Assembly: GCF_004519335.1 (NCBI RefSeq)
Contig: NZ_SOZD01000001.1
Coordinates: forward strand, 248,001-312,000
Reading direction: 5' to 3'
From: Jiella endophytica
Lineage (GTDB): Bacteria > Pseudomonadota > Alphaproteobacteria > Rhizobiales > Rhizobiaceae
DNA length: 64,000 nt
The notes below the pieces were generated by a model. It searched no databases, had not been told where the DNA came from, and was given only the letters and a program-made list of their open reading frames with translations. Made by a program: the position numbers and the translations under genes. Positions 55,691 through 64,000 of this stretch are shown in pieces (the stretch's first letter is position 1; the number at the start of each line of letters is the position of its first letter).

Positions 55691-56785
55691 TCACCCGTGG
55701 AAGGAAACCTCGGCGAGCTGTCGGCGCGGCGCTGAGTGCTTGTCTTCGGCGAAGACGCGCACGAGCCCGCGGCCGGCGGCCTTCGCCGCATAGAGCGCGG
55801 CATCGGCCTCGCCATAGAGCGCGTCTCCCGTGCTGCGGCCCGCGAAGGCAATGCCGACCGAGGCGCCGAGATCGATCCGGTGACCGGCGACCCGCATCGG
55901 CCGCCGCAGCATCCGCACCACCGCCTGGCCGAGACGCTCGATCACCGCGCGGGGCGTCTGCGGCCCGAACAGCGCCGCAAACTCGTCGCCGCCGATTCGC
56001 GCAACGCAGTGGCTCCGCGGCCCAAGGCAAGCGAGCCGCCTGCCGACCTCCTGCAGGCAGAGGTCGCCGACGAGATGGCCGAACAGGTCGTTCACCGGCT
56101 TGAAGCGGTCGAGATCGATCAGCATCACGGCGCCGACCGGCGAGGTCTCGCCGGTTTCCGAAGGCGAAGCGGTCATCTGGGCCTGGAAGCGGCCGCGGCT
56201 GGCAAGGCCGGTCAACGAATCGCAATCCGCCATCCGGCGCAGCGCCAAAGTGGCGTTTTTCTCCGCGGTGATGTCCTGCTTCATCCCGAAGATCCGGACC
56301 GGCCTGCCGTCGACGCATTCGACCGACGCGGTGATGCGGATCCAGCGCCGGCGTCCGAGCGCCGTGTCGATCTCGGCGTCGAGGACGAAGCCCGTCCCGG
56401 CGTCGATCGCCTTTGATCGAATCCGTTCAAGCTCGATCCGTGTCGCTTCGGGATAAAGATCGAGAATGATCTCGCGATCGAGGCTGGTGCCGCGCGGCAG
56501 CTCGAAGAGATCGTAGACGGCGTCGGTCCATTTGAGGCTGCAGCCGGGCAGTTCGCATTCCCACATGCCGATCTGCGCCGCATTGGAGGCGCGATCGAAG
56601 ATTTTCTGGGTGTGGGAGAGTTCCGACCGCAATTCGTCGATCAGCACCGCCTGGGCGGCAACTCTCGCTTCGAGGTCTGCAAGGGAGGCGCCCGGCAACC
56701 TGCCGGAAGCCGCGCCCGGCGCGCTTGACCGCGCGGTCTCGACCGGCGGCCTCGTCGGCAACGGCGCATCGCTGACCTGGGGCAT
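55691..56785 (-). CDS. PAS-GGDEF diguanylate cyclase
   Basis: 364 residues, cytoplasmic. A short coiled coil (about 36-62), one PAS domain with PAC (about 65-178, MWECELPGCSLKWTDAVYDLFELPRG) and a GGDEF domain (about 185-350) with an intact G-G-D-E-F at 265-269. The residues before GGDEF do not form an RxxD inhibitory site, so product inhibition is probably absent. Makes c-di-GMP. Divergent from the siderophore receptor gene. Confidence 0.9.
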   Translation of the reverse strand: MPQVSDAPLPTRPPVETARSSAPGAASGRLPGASLADLEARVAAQAVLIDELRSELSHTQKIFDRASNAAQIGMWECELPGCSLKWTDAVYDLFELPRGTSLDREIILDLYPEATRIELERIRSKAIDAGTGFVLDAEIDTALGRRRWIRITASVECVDGRPVRIFGMKQDITAEKNATLALRRMADCDSLTGLASRGRFQAQMTASPSETGETSPVGAVMLIDLDRFKPVNDLFGHLVGDLCLQEVGRRLACLGPRSHCVARIGGDEFAALFGPQTPRAVIERLGQAVVRMLRRPMRVAGHRIDLGASVGIAFAGRSTGDALYGEADAALYAAKAAGRGLVRVFAEDKHSAPRRQLAEVSFHG

Positions 56786-57174
56786 TGCGGACTTTCGATG
56801 TTAAACGCAACTGATCGGAATTTAGACGACGAGACTTGACGCGATGTAAATCGCCGAAAGGCCGATGACCCTGCGTCCATTCGTCGCCGCGACTGTCGCC
56901 GGGGCCATGGGGCCGCCTGCTGCCTGGCCTCGTAATTTCGAACATTTCCAAAAGCTGTTGCAATTTCGTCGCAGCCAGATTGCGGCCGAAACGAGGCCTC
57001 GCATATTTGTTGACTCCGATTGTCATGATAAATAGCACTGGTCGGGCGAAGCCGCCGCGACATCGCTCCAACTCATTGGAATGTCTTTAAAAACGGCTTT
57101 TACCAGATCGGTCGGGGAGGAGAGTCCGTCGTCGCGGGCCGCCGTTCGGTCGCCGCCAGAAAAGGGCCGTCATC
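56786..57174. other. Intergenic region between PAS-GGDEF gene and siderophore receptor
   Basis: 389 bp with no gene seen. AT-rich patches near 56800-56830, 56930-56965 and 57001-57040. The last holds an iron-responsive box (57011-57025). A ribosome site, AAAAGGG, precedes the receptor ATG. Confidence 0.5.
57011..57025. promoter_or_regulatory. Iron-responsive operator (RirA-type IRO box)
   Basis: TGACTCCGATTGTCA has the exact form TGA-N9-TCA, the IRO box recognised by the Rrf2 regulator RirA in rhizobia. It lies 150 bp upstream of the TonB-dependent receptor and its iron ABC transporter operon. Single-box match, so moderate confidence. Confidence 0.6.
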
Positions 57175-59415
57175 ATGCGCGTATCCGCTCCGACCCTCCG
57201 TCTCTTCCTGCGCCGGACGAGCGCGCTTGCCACCATCGCCGCGGTGACCGCGTCGCTGTCGCCGGCAAGAGCGCAAGAGGAGGGCGAGATGATCTCCCTC
57301 GATACGGTGACGATCACCGGCAGCCGCTCGCCGGAGCGCATTTCCGAGATCCCCAACACCATCACGGTGGTCGACGAGGCGACGGTCACCGAGGGAGCCC
57401 GCGCCGGCCTCAGCCTCAAGGACATCCTCGGCCAGGAAGTGCCCGCCTTCGATCCCGGCAGCCGCGGCACCCGCACCAATTACGGCCAGAACCTTCGCGG
57501 CCGCAGCGCCCTGGTGCTGATCGACGGCGTCTCGCTGAACTCTGCCCGCGCGATCAGCCGCCAGCTCGATTCCATCGATCCCTTCAACATCGCCCGCATC
57601 GAGGTCCTCTCCGGGGCGACCTCGCTCTATGGCGGCAACGCCTCCGGCGGCATCATCAACATCATCACCAAGAAGGGCAGGGACGCCAGGCCCGGCCTCC
57701 ACGGCGAGGTCCTGGCGGGGGCGGGAAGCGGCTTCAACACCAATCAGGACCGCGACCTCAACGGCGCCGCCGCCATCACCTACAATGACGAGACCTGGGA
57801 CATGCGGATCTCGGCCGCCGGCGCCGATACCGAGGCCTTCTTCGACGGCAGCGGCGACATGCTGGTTCCCGACATCACCCAGACCTCGACCCAGTGGAAT
57901 ACCTCGATCGATCTCTTTGCCAATCTCGGCCTGCAGATCGACGCCAACCAGCGGCTGGAACTGACCACGCAATATTACGACAGCCGCCAGGATTCGCCTT
58001 ACGGGCTGTTCTTCGGGGTCAACTATTCCGGCCTGCGCGGGCGTCCCGAGGACATCGAGATCCGCGACGGCTACGAGTCCGACGTCGATCCCGCCACGCT
58101 GCGCAAGATGGTGACGGCGAACTACTCCAACGAGGATTTCCTCGGCCAGCAACTGATCCTGCAGGGCTTCTGGCGCTCCGAGAAGCTCGACTTCAATCCC
58201 TTCCCGGATTCCAGCGGGCGGTTCTTCTCGGCATCCAGCCAGGAGACCGACTTCTACGGCTACAAGGCGGCGGTGGTCACCGAGCCGTTCGAGCGGCTGA
58301 AGGTCACCTTCGGCACCGACGGAGACATCGACGATTTCTCCGCCAGCCAGACGATCTTCGACCCGACCTTGTCTGCGGCGACGGGCGCGATGCAGCTCGA
58401 GGACTTCGCCACCATCGGCCGCTATCCCGGGATCAAGGTCTCGACCCTGTCGGGCTTCGTCCAGGCAAGCTACGACGCCACCGACTGGCTGACGATCTCC
58501 GGCGGCTATCGCCACCAGTACGCCAAGACCGAGATCGACGATTTCGTCGGCGTCACCCAGCAGGCGGCAGTCGCTCTCGGCCTCGCCCTCGGCGCGGACA
58601 CGATCCCGGGCGGCACGGTCGACTATTCGGCCGATCTCTTCAACATCGGCGCCACCATTGATGTCGGTGCCGGCAGCCAGGTCTATGGCAATTTCAGCCA
58701 GGGCTTTGAGCTTCCCGACCCGGCGAAATACTACGGCCAGGGCAATTACGGCTTCGCCGCCGGCCGCTACGTGCTGCTGTCCTCGGTCAATGTCGAGGAT
58801 TCGGCTCTCGGTGCCATCAAGACCGATTCCTACGAGATCGGCTATCGCTATGGCGACGAGACGATCAACGCACAGATCGCCGGCTACTATTCGCTGTCCG
58901 ACAAGACCATCGTCTACGACCGGACCTCGCTGCTGATCTCGCTGCAGGACGAGGAACGCCGGGTCTACGGCGTCGAGGGCAAGATAGACGCCAAGCTGCC
59001 CTATGGCTTCGATGCCGGCGTGATCGGCCACTATGTCCGCACCGAGGTCGATAACGACGGCGACTGGCAGGCCGCCTCCGTCACCGATGCCAGCACGCCG
59101 ACGCTCGGCGGTCACATCGGCTGGTCGAACGAGGTGTTCAAGGTCGCCCTCAAGGGTCAGCACATCTTCGACTACGAGGACGACGACGGTCTCGAACTCG
59201 AGGGCTACACGCTGTTCGACCTGATCGGTGGCTACAAGTTCGTGGATGCCGACGTGACCGTCAATTTCGGCGTGCTCAACCTCTTCGACAAGGACTACAC
59301 GACGATCTGGGGACAGCGCGCCAAGATCTTCTACGGCGCCTATGCCAGCGAGGAGGTGTTCGACTACAAGGGCCGCGGTCGGACCTTCACCGTGTCGATG
59401 GCGAAGGAGTTCTGA
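57175..59415 (+). CDS. TonB-dependent ferric-siderophore outer-membrane receptor
   Basis: 746 residues. A signal peptide (about residues 1-34), TonB-box-like SLDTVTITG, a plug domain (NLRGRSALVLIDGVSLNSAR, RIEVLSGATSLYGGNASGGIINIITKKG) and a 22-strand barrel ending in aromatic Phe (TVSMAKEF). The plug motif is close to IutA/RhtA/PvuA-type receptors for citrate-based siderophores such as aerobactin, rhizobactin 1021 or vibrioferrin. It heads an iron uptake operon; no siderophore synthesis genes are in the window, so it may use foreign siderophores. Confidence 0.92.
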   Translation: MRVSAPTLRLFLRRTSALATIAAVTASLSPARAQEEGEMISLDTVTITGSRSPERISEIPNTITVVDEATVTEGARAGLSLKDILGQEVPAFDPGSRGTRTNYGQNLRGRSALVLIDGVSLNSARAISRQLDSIDPFNIARIEVLSGATSLYGGNASGGIINIITKKGRDARPGLHGEVLAGAGSGFNTNQDRDLNGAAAITYNDETWDMRISAAGADTEAFFDGSGDMLVPDITQTSTQWNTSIDLFANLGLQIDANQRLELTTQYYDSRQDSPYGLFFGVNYSGLRGRPEDIEIRDGYESDVDPATLRKMVTANYSNEDFLGQQLILQGFWRSEKLDFNPFPDSSGRFFSASSQETDFYGYKAAVVTEPFERLKVTFGTDGDIDDFSASQTIFDPTLSAATGAMQLEDFATIGRYPGIKVSTLSGFVQASYDATDWLTISGGYRHQYAKTEIDDFVGVTQQAAVALGLALGADTIPGGTVDYSADLFNIGATIDVGAGSQVYGNFSQGFELPDPAKYYGQGNYGFAAGRYVLLSSVNVEDSALGAIKTDSYEIGYRYGDETINAQIAGYYSLSDKTIVYDRTSLLISLQDEERRVYGVEGKIDAKLPYGFDAGVIGHYVRTEVDNDGDWQAASVTDASTPTLGGHIGWSNEVFKVALKGQHIFDYEDDDGLELEGYTLFDLIGGYKFVDADVTVNFGVLNLFDKDYTTIWGQRAKIFYGAYASEEVFDYKGRGRTFTVSMAKEF

Positions 59416-59421
59416 TCGGCG

Positions 59422-60252
59422 ATGGCGATAGCCTCCATCTCCGGCGACACGACGCCCGCGGGTTCTCCAGCCGCGGGCGTCGCGCTGTTCGACCTGAAGC
59501 GTGCGGGATATGGCGTCGGCGGCTCCCGCATCCTCGCGCCGATCGACCTGCAGATTCCCGCCGGCGGCTTCGTCGCGCTGATCGGCCACAACGGCTCCGG
59601 CAAGTCGACGCTCCTGTCGCTGCTCGCCCGCCAGATCGAGCCGAGCGAGGGCGAGATCGCCTTTGCTGGCGAGGCGCTGGCGAGATTGAGCCAGCGGGAC
59701 TTCGCCAGGAAGGTCGGCTGGCTGCCCCAGGATCCGCCGCTGGCGGCTAACCTGACGGTCGCCGAGCTCGCGCGGTTCGGCCGCTATCCCTGGCGCGGCG
59801 CCTTCATGCGCCATGGCGCCGAGGACAGGCGCGCCGTCGAGGGCGCGCTCGGGCGGGTCGGGCTCTCCCACATGCGCGAGCGGGCGGTCGCAAGCCTCTC
59901 CGGCGGCGAGCGCCAGCGGGCCTGGCTCGCCATGCTGCTCGCCCAGGAGCCGTCCTGCCTGTTGCTCGACGAGCCGACCGCAGCGCTGGATCTGAAGCAC
60001 CAGCTGGAGGTCCTGCAGCTGCTTCGGCAGCTGCGCGACGAAAACGAACTCACCATCGTCATGGCGATCCACGACATCGGCATGGCGCTGCGCTTCGCCG
60101 ACCATCTCGTCGCACTGAAGGCCGGGCGGCCGGTCTTCGAGGGTCCACCGCAGGCGCTGGTCCGACCCGACGTTCTCTCGGCCATCTACGACCTGCCGAT
60201 CGGCACGGTGCAGCCGAAGGATGGCGGCCCGACCGTCGTCTATCCGCTTTGA
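59422..60252 (+). CDS. Iron-siderophore ABC transporter ATP-binding protein (FhuC-type)
   Basis: 276 residues. Walker A GHNGSGKSTLLSLL, Q-loop WLPQDPPL, signature LSGGERQRAWLAMLL, Walker B CLLLDEPTAALD. FecE/FhuC family. It starts 6 bp after the receptor stop. It energises the fused FhuB-type permease. Confidence 0.93.
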   Translation: MAIASISGDTTPAGSPAAGVALFDLKRAGYGVGGSRILAPIDLQIPAGGFVALIGHNGSGKSTLLSLLARQIEPSEGEIAFAGEALARLSQRDFARKVGWLPQDPPLAANLTVAELARFGRYPWRGAFMRHGAEDRRAVEGALGRVGLSHMRERAVASLSGGERQRAWLAMLLAQEPSCLLLDEPTAALDLKHQLEVLQLLRQLRDENELTIVMAIHDIGMALRFADHLVALKAGRPVFEGPPQALVRPDVLSAIYDLPIGTVQPKDGGPTVVYPL

Positions 60253-60286
60253 ACCGCCCTTTCACAAATGAATGGAGGTGACATCG

Positions 60287-61186
60287 ATGCGTCGCTTCAC
60301 CCAACGCCTTCTCTTTCCGGCTCTTTCGGCGATCGCCCTTGCTATCGCGCCGACACTTGCCCTTGCCGAAGAGCCTGCCAGCCCGCCAGAGCGCATCGTC
60401 GCAATGGAATGGGCCGAACTCGAAACCCTTCTGGCGCTCGGCGTCACCCCCGTCGGTGCTGCCGGCGCCAGCGGCTATCGCGACTGGGTCGGGGAGCCGG
60501 CGTTGCCGGAGAGCGTCGCCGAGATCGGCACGCGGCAGGAGCCCAATCTGGAGGAACTCGCCAGGCTGAAGCCCGATCTCGTCCTCTCCCACGCTCATCT
60601 GCGGCCATTGAAGGGAAACCTCAATGCGATCGCCCCAGTCGAGGAGGTGACCTTCAACGGCACCGGCAGCGACACCTGGGAGGCGGTGCTCGCCGGCACC
60701 CGCAGGATCGGCGAGCTGACCGGCAAGACGCAGGGCGCCGACGCGCTGATTTCCTCGGCCGACGCTGCCTTTGAAAAGGACGCTTCCCGGCTTGCCGACG
60801 CCGGCCTTCAGGGTCGGCACGTCTATTTCGTCCGAATCATCGGGGCGAATGCGCTGCGCGTTCACGGCAGCAACGCCATCGCCGACACGGTTCTCTCGCG
60901 GCTCGGGCTGACGAACGCCTGGAAAGGCGACGTCAACGAATGGGGCTTTGCGATGGTCGAGCCGAGCGCGCTCGCCGAAGACCCGGAGGCGACGATCCTT
61001 GTTGCCGGGCCGGTCAGCGACGCGGAGATGGCCGCCGTCTTCGACACGCCGCTCGGCAAGGCGCTGCCTGCGTCGCGGGCAGGGGCCGTGCGCCGGCTGC
61101 CGGTGACCTGGACCTTCGGCGGCGTGCCCTCGGCGATCCACATGGCCGCTGCGATCACCGACGCTCTGACGGGGACAGGCAACTGA
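60287..61186 (+). CDS. Iron-siderophore ABC transporter periplasmic binding protein (FhuD-type)
   Basis: 299 residues, signal peptide ending near LALA (about residue 25). Mature start PPERIVAMEWAELETLLALGVTPVG and the PDLVLSHAHLRPLKGNL segment mark the FhuD/FepB family. GGAGGTG 7 nt before the ATG at 60287 decides the start over the ATG at 60272. The stop codon (TGA at 61184-61186) overlaps the likely FhuB start. Confidence 0.92.
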   Translation: MRRFTQRLLFPALSAIALAIAPTLALAEEPASPPERIVAMEWAELETLLALGVTPVGAAGASGYRDWVGEPALPESVAEIGTRQEPNLEELARLKPDLVLSHAHLRPLKGNLNAIAPVEEVTFNGTGSDTWEAVLAGTRRIGELTGKTQGADALISSADAAFEKDASRLADAGLQGRHVYFVRIIGANALRVHGSNAIADTVLSRLGLTNAWKGDVNEWGFAMVEPSALAEDPEATILVAGPVSDAEMAAVFDTPLGKALPASRAGAVRRLPVTWTFGGVPSAIHMAAAITDALTGTGN

Positions 61187-63201
61187 TCGCCGCCGAACGA
61201 GATCCCACGCCGGGCGCCAGGATCGCGTTTGTCGCGCTCGTCCTCGCTGCTGCGGGCGCTGCGGCGTCGGCGGCCGGCTGGGATCCGCGCGTCACCTTCT
61301 CCATCGTCCGTCTCGGCCTGTTCGATCCGCCGGACGACGTCTTTGCGGCGGTGATGTTCCACTATGCGACGCTGCCGCGGATCGTCGTCGCGCTGGCCGC
61401 CGGCGCTTCGCTCGGCCTTGCCGGGGCGGTGATGCAGTCGGTGCTGCGCAATCCGCTCGCCTCGCCGATCACCCTCGGCGTCTCGGCCGGCGCACAGTTC
61501 GCGCTGGCGCTGGCGGCGCTGGCAGGTCCTGCCGCCAGCTTCCTGCCGGGGGAGATCTGGAGCCTCTTCGGAGCCCTCGCCGCAGCCGGCCTCGTCTATG
61601 TCCTCGGCCGGCGCCAGCGCTTCGAGCCGGCGCGGCTGGCGCTGACCGGCATGGCGATCAGCCTCTTTCTGGCCTCGGCCGCCGCAGCGCTGGTGCTGTT
61701 CAACGAACAGCGGCTGGCCTTCCTGTTTCTTTGGGGGGCGGGCCATCTCGCCCAGTCCGACTGGACGAGCGCGATCCTCGTCTCGGCCGCCTTCGCCGCC
61801 AGTTTCACCATTCTCCTCGGCGCCGGGCGGGTGATCGGTCTCCTCGCCGCCGGTGACGCGGTGGCCGGCAGCGTCGGGCTGAAGACCGACACCGCGCGGC
61901 TGCTGATCCTCCTCGTTGCCGTCGCCTTGACCGCCGCCGTCGTCAGCCGCGTCGGCATCATCGGCTTCGTCGGGCTTGCCGTGCCGGCGATCGTCCGGCT
62001 CTGCCGGCCGCGCTCCGTGACGCATTTTCTTGCCGCCTCGGCCGGCCTCGGGGCGCTGGCGCTGTTTGCCGCAGACGCTCTGGCGCAGCTCCTCTCGGAG
62101 CTCGGCGGCACGCTGGTGCCGGCAGGGGCGGTGACGGCGCTGTTCGGCGCACCGGTGCTGTTTCTCCTGTTGTCGCGCACCCGCCTAACCGGCCGCCCGA
62201 ACCCACCGCTGCGGATGACCGCCGGCCGCTTTCGCGATCCCGGTCGGCGGCTGACCGCGTTTCTCTTCGCCATCCTCGTCGTCGCGGTTCTGGTGGCTCT
62301 CCTGGTCGGGCGCACCGGCACCGGCTGGGAGATCCTCGATCCCTTCGGCGACGAGGCGGTGTTCCTCACCCGGCTGCCGCGGGTCCTCGGCGCGCTGCTC
62401 GCCGGCGCGGCGGTGGCACTGTCGGGCCTCCTCGTCCAGAAGATCGTCGGCAACGATCTCGCCAGCCCGGAGCTTCTCGGCATCAGCGGCGGTGCGGCTG
62501 CGGGCATCGTCTTCGCAGCCCTTGTCCTCGGTGTCCTGTCCCGGGCGACACTCGTCGTCTTCGGCATGGCGGGGGCGATCGGCACGACGCTGATCGTCCT
62601 GTGGTTCGCCCGGCGCCATCGCGACCAGATCGCCGCCGTCCTCCTTGCCGGAATCGCGCTCGGCATCTTTCTCGATTCGATCGTCCGCATCGCCCTCGTC
62701 AATGCCGGCATGCAGGCGGCGGCGCTGCTGACCTGGATGTCCGGCTCCACCGTCCTCGTCTCGCTGCCCGAGAGCCTCGGCCTCGGCCTTCTTCTTGTCA
62801 TCGCCTTCGGCCTCGTCGTCGTCTGCCGCCGCGCCATCGCGCTGCTCGATCTCGGTGCCGCGGTGCCGCGGGCGCTCGGCCTAAAGGTGCGTGCCACCCA
62901 GATGGCGACACTGGTGCTCGCCGCGCTTCTCGCCAGCGCCGCCACCATGGTCATCGGGCCGCTCTCCTTCGTCGGGCTGATCGCGCCGCATCTGGCGCGG
63001 CTCCTGAGGGCGCGGCGCTTCGCCGAGCGGGTGATCGCGACGCTCCTCATCGGCGCCATCGTCATGACCCTGTCGGACTGGATCGGCCGGGTCGCGATGG
63101 TCCCCTGGCAGGTGCCGGGCGGCCTCGTCGCCGGGCTCGCCGGCAGTCTCGGTTTCATTCTTCTCGCCGGCCGCGAGAGGGCCGGCGCGGCCGGCGCCTG
63201 A
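61183..63201 (+). CDS. Iron-siderophore ABC transporter fused permease (FhuB-type), non-AUG start
   Basis: About 672 residues: two tandem FecCD-type permease halves, each with the signature G-x-x-[ML]-Q-x-x-x-x-N-x-L-A-S-P (AGAVMQSVLRNPLASPITLGVSAG and SGLLVQKIVGNDLASPELLGISGG), about 18-20 membrane helices. No ATG, GTG or TTG exists in frame between the middle of fhuD and residue ~58. A CTG at 61183 that overlaps the fhuD stop (CTGA) is the best start and keeps the first helix. Coupled translation is likely. Confidence 0.88.
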   Translation: MIAAERDPTPGARIAFVALVLAAAGAAASAAGWDPRVTFSIVRLGLFDPPDDVFAAVMFHYATLPRIVVALAAGASLGLAGAVMQSVLRNPLASPITLGVSAGAQFALALAALAGPAASFLPGEIWSLFGALAAAGLVYVLGRRQRFEPARLALTGMAISLFLASAAAALVLFNEQRLAFLFLWGAGHLAQSDWTSAILVSAAFAASFTILLGAGRVIGLLAAGDAVAGSVGLKTDTARLLILLVAVALTAAVVSRVGIIGFVGLAVPAIVRLCRPRSVTHFLAASAGLGALALFAADALAQLLSELGGTLVPAGAVTALFGAPVLFLLLSRTRLTGRPNPPLRMTAGRFRDPGRRLTAFLFAILVVAVLVALLVGRTGTGWEILDPFGDEAVFLTRLPRVLGALLAGAAVALSGLLVQKIVGNDLASPELLGISGGAAAGIVFAALVLGVLSRATLVVFGMAGAIGTTLIVLWFARRHRDQIAAVLLAGIALGIFLDSIVRIALVNAGMQAAALLTWMSGSTVLVSLPESLGLGLLLVIAFGLVVVCRRAIALLDLGAAVPRALGLKVRATQMATLVLAALLASAATMVIGPLSFVGLIAPHLARLLRARRFAERVIATLLIGAIVMTLSDWIGRVAMVPWQVPGGLVAGLAGSLGFILLAGRERAGAAGA

Positions 63202-63217
63202 CCCGCCACGGCGGGTC
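63200..63217 (+). terminator. Short hairpin after the FhuB-type gene
   Basis: GACCCGCC/GGCGGGTC begins within the stop codon of the permease gene. It has a small loop and no U-run, so it is more likely an mRNA stabiliser or weak terminator than a full stop. Confidence 0.45.
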
Positions 63218-63258
63218 GGGCCAAGCCGAAACAACGCAGATCGTAGCAAGGACGACAG

Positions 63259-64000
63259 ATGATGACGTTTCCCGCCAATGCGGTCGGTGCCGCGGCCGGA
63301 CCGTTCCCCGCAACGCTGATCGACGATCTCGCCGCCGAGATCTCCGAGCACGGTTTCGAGGTCGCGCGCGAGGGGGCGGGCCTTGCGGTCACCCTCGGGA
63401 TCGGCCGGGTCGAGGCGGTGCCCGATGGCGGCCGCTTCGAGGTCAGGATCGGCTCGCAGCAGACCTCGCAGGTGCAGGAGATCCGCGAGGCCTTCCTGCA
63501 TCTCCTCGACCATGCGGCTCCCGGTCTTGCCGATCGGATGGCCTGGCAGGGCGACCTGCCGCAAGGCACGCGGCCGCCGAACTTCCGCACCGCCTCGGTG
63601 GTGTCGGTCGAAACGGTGACGCCGAACTTCCTGAGGATGACGCTTGCCGCCGACAATGTCGCCGACTTTGCCGGCGACCAGATGCATTTCCGCCTCGCCA
63701 TTCCGCCGCGGGACCGCAAGCCGGTCTGGCCGCATCTCGACGTCGCCGGCCGGACGATCTGGCCGAAGGGCGAGGATGCGCTGCACCGCCCGGCCTACAC
63801 CTTCGTGGAGGTGGACCCGAAAAGCGGCTGCTTCTCCTTCGACCTCTACATCCATCAAGGGGGCGTTGCGACCGAATGGGCGAGGACGGCGCGCCCCGGC
63901 GACGTCGTTGGGATGATGGGGCCGGGGGGCGGCACGCCGCCGCCGGGCGACTTCCTCCTGATGGCGGGGGACGAGACGGCGCTGCCGGCGATCCGCCGGA
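63259..64000 (+). CDS. Siderophore-interacting protein (FAD ferric reductase), DUF2218-SIP fusion, 3' end cut by window
   Basis: At least 247 residues; the frame is open to the window end. The N-terminal ~95 residues are a DUF2218 domain (TLIDDLAAEISEHGFEVAREGAG), followed by the SIP FAD-binding domain (FRTASVVSVETVTPNFLRMTL, RPAYTFVEVD, FDLYIHQGGVATEWARTARPGD). These cytoplasmic reductases release iron from imported ferric siderophores. This fits its place as last gene of the receptor-FhuCDB operon. Two consecutive ATGs open the frame. Confidence 0.92.
   Translation, partial: MMTFPANAVGAAAGPFPATLIDDLAAEISEHGFEVAREGAGLAVTLGIGRVEAVPDGGRFEVRIGSQQTSQVQEIREAFLHLLDHAAPGLADRMAWQGDLPQGTRPPNFRTASVVSVETVTPNFLRMTLAADNVADFAGDQMHFRLAIPPRDRKPVWPHLDVAGRTIWPKGEDALHRPAYTFVEVDPKSGCFSFDLYIHQGGVATEWARTARPGDVVGMMGPGGGTPPPGDFLLMAGDETALPAIRR

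Noticed and set aside
57100-60105. Very long minus-strand open frame of about 1000 codons opposite the receptor and ATPase genes
   Set aside because: It is antisense to two well-supported genes, and its low-complexity Arg/Asp/Gly/Leu sequence is the mirror of GC-rich codon use.

Overview
The window is one contiguous piece of a GC-rich alphaproteobacterial chromosome. A Hyphomicrobiales (Rhizobiales) host is the best fit. The reasons are a class I (archaeal-type) lysyl-tRNA synthetase, a PodJ-like polar scaffold, the ligase-associated Lhr helicase/PdeM DNA-repair genes, palindromic intergenic repeats of the rhizobial type, and a vitamin B6 catabolic locus whose proteins closely resemble those characterised in Mesorhizobium loti. 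No rRNA operon, CRISPR array, insertion sequence, integrase or phage genes were seen. One tRNA gene, tRNA-Gln(CTG), is present.

Region 1 (0-9 kb) is housekeeping. It holds lysK, a LexA-like S24 repressor overlapping a membrane-anchored degenerate nuclease-fold protein, a YihY/BrkB membrane protein, L-serine dehydratase, a LysR regulator with an apparent internal deletion divergent from a tautomerase, and a membrane-anchored SH3 protein. Region 2 (9-14.3 kb) is beta-oxidation: fadJ, a thiolase and a MerR regulator, with a compact EAL phosphodiesterase gene between them and a perfect LiuR-like operator in front of the thiolase. Region 3 (14.6-27 kb) has the PodJ-like protein, a TSUP exporter/TIGR02186/DUF3429 run, then PdeM, a GH13 glucosidase-like enzyme and the Lhr-type helicase, followed by tRNA-Gln.

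Region 4 (28.9-49.0 kb) is the centrepiece: all nine enzymes of the aerobic pyridoxine degradation pathway. Pyridoxine 4-oxidase and pyridoxamine-pyruvate transaminase feed pyridoxal. Pyridoxal 4-dehydrogenase and 4-pyridoxolactonase then give 4-pyridoxate. 4-Pyridoxate dehydrogenase, FHMPC dehydrogenase and HMPDC decarboxylase give MHPC. MHPC oxygenase opens the ring, and the final hydrolase releases succinic semialdehyde, acetate, ammonia and CO2. Two complete ABC importers, one BMP/nucleoside type and one NMT1/THI5 type, lie between the enzyme blocks and are strong candidates for uptake of B6 vitamers or their breakdown products. A PEBP-family and a PF06684-family gene of unknown role sit in the same operon. 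A divergent GntR/FCD regulator with a TGTCTGACA palindrome in the shared promoter is the likely controller.

Region 5 (49.3-56.8 kb) carries a DUF3137-LemA-secreted-protein operon, small secreted proteins, a LuxR-type regulator, a beta/gamma-crystallin-like secreted protein and a PAS-GGDEF cyclase. Region 6 (57-64 kb) is an iron-uptake operon: TonB-dependent siderophore receptor, FhuC/D/B-type ABC transporter and a siderophore-interacting reductase cut by the window end. A TGA-N9-TCA iron-responsive box lies upstream. A palindromic repeat family occurs three times, each time touching the 3' end of a gene and supplying its TAG stop codon.
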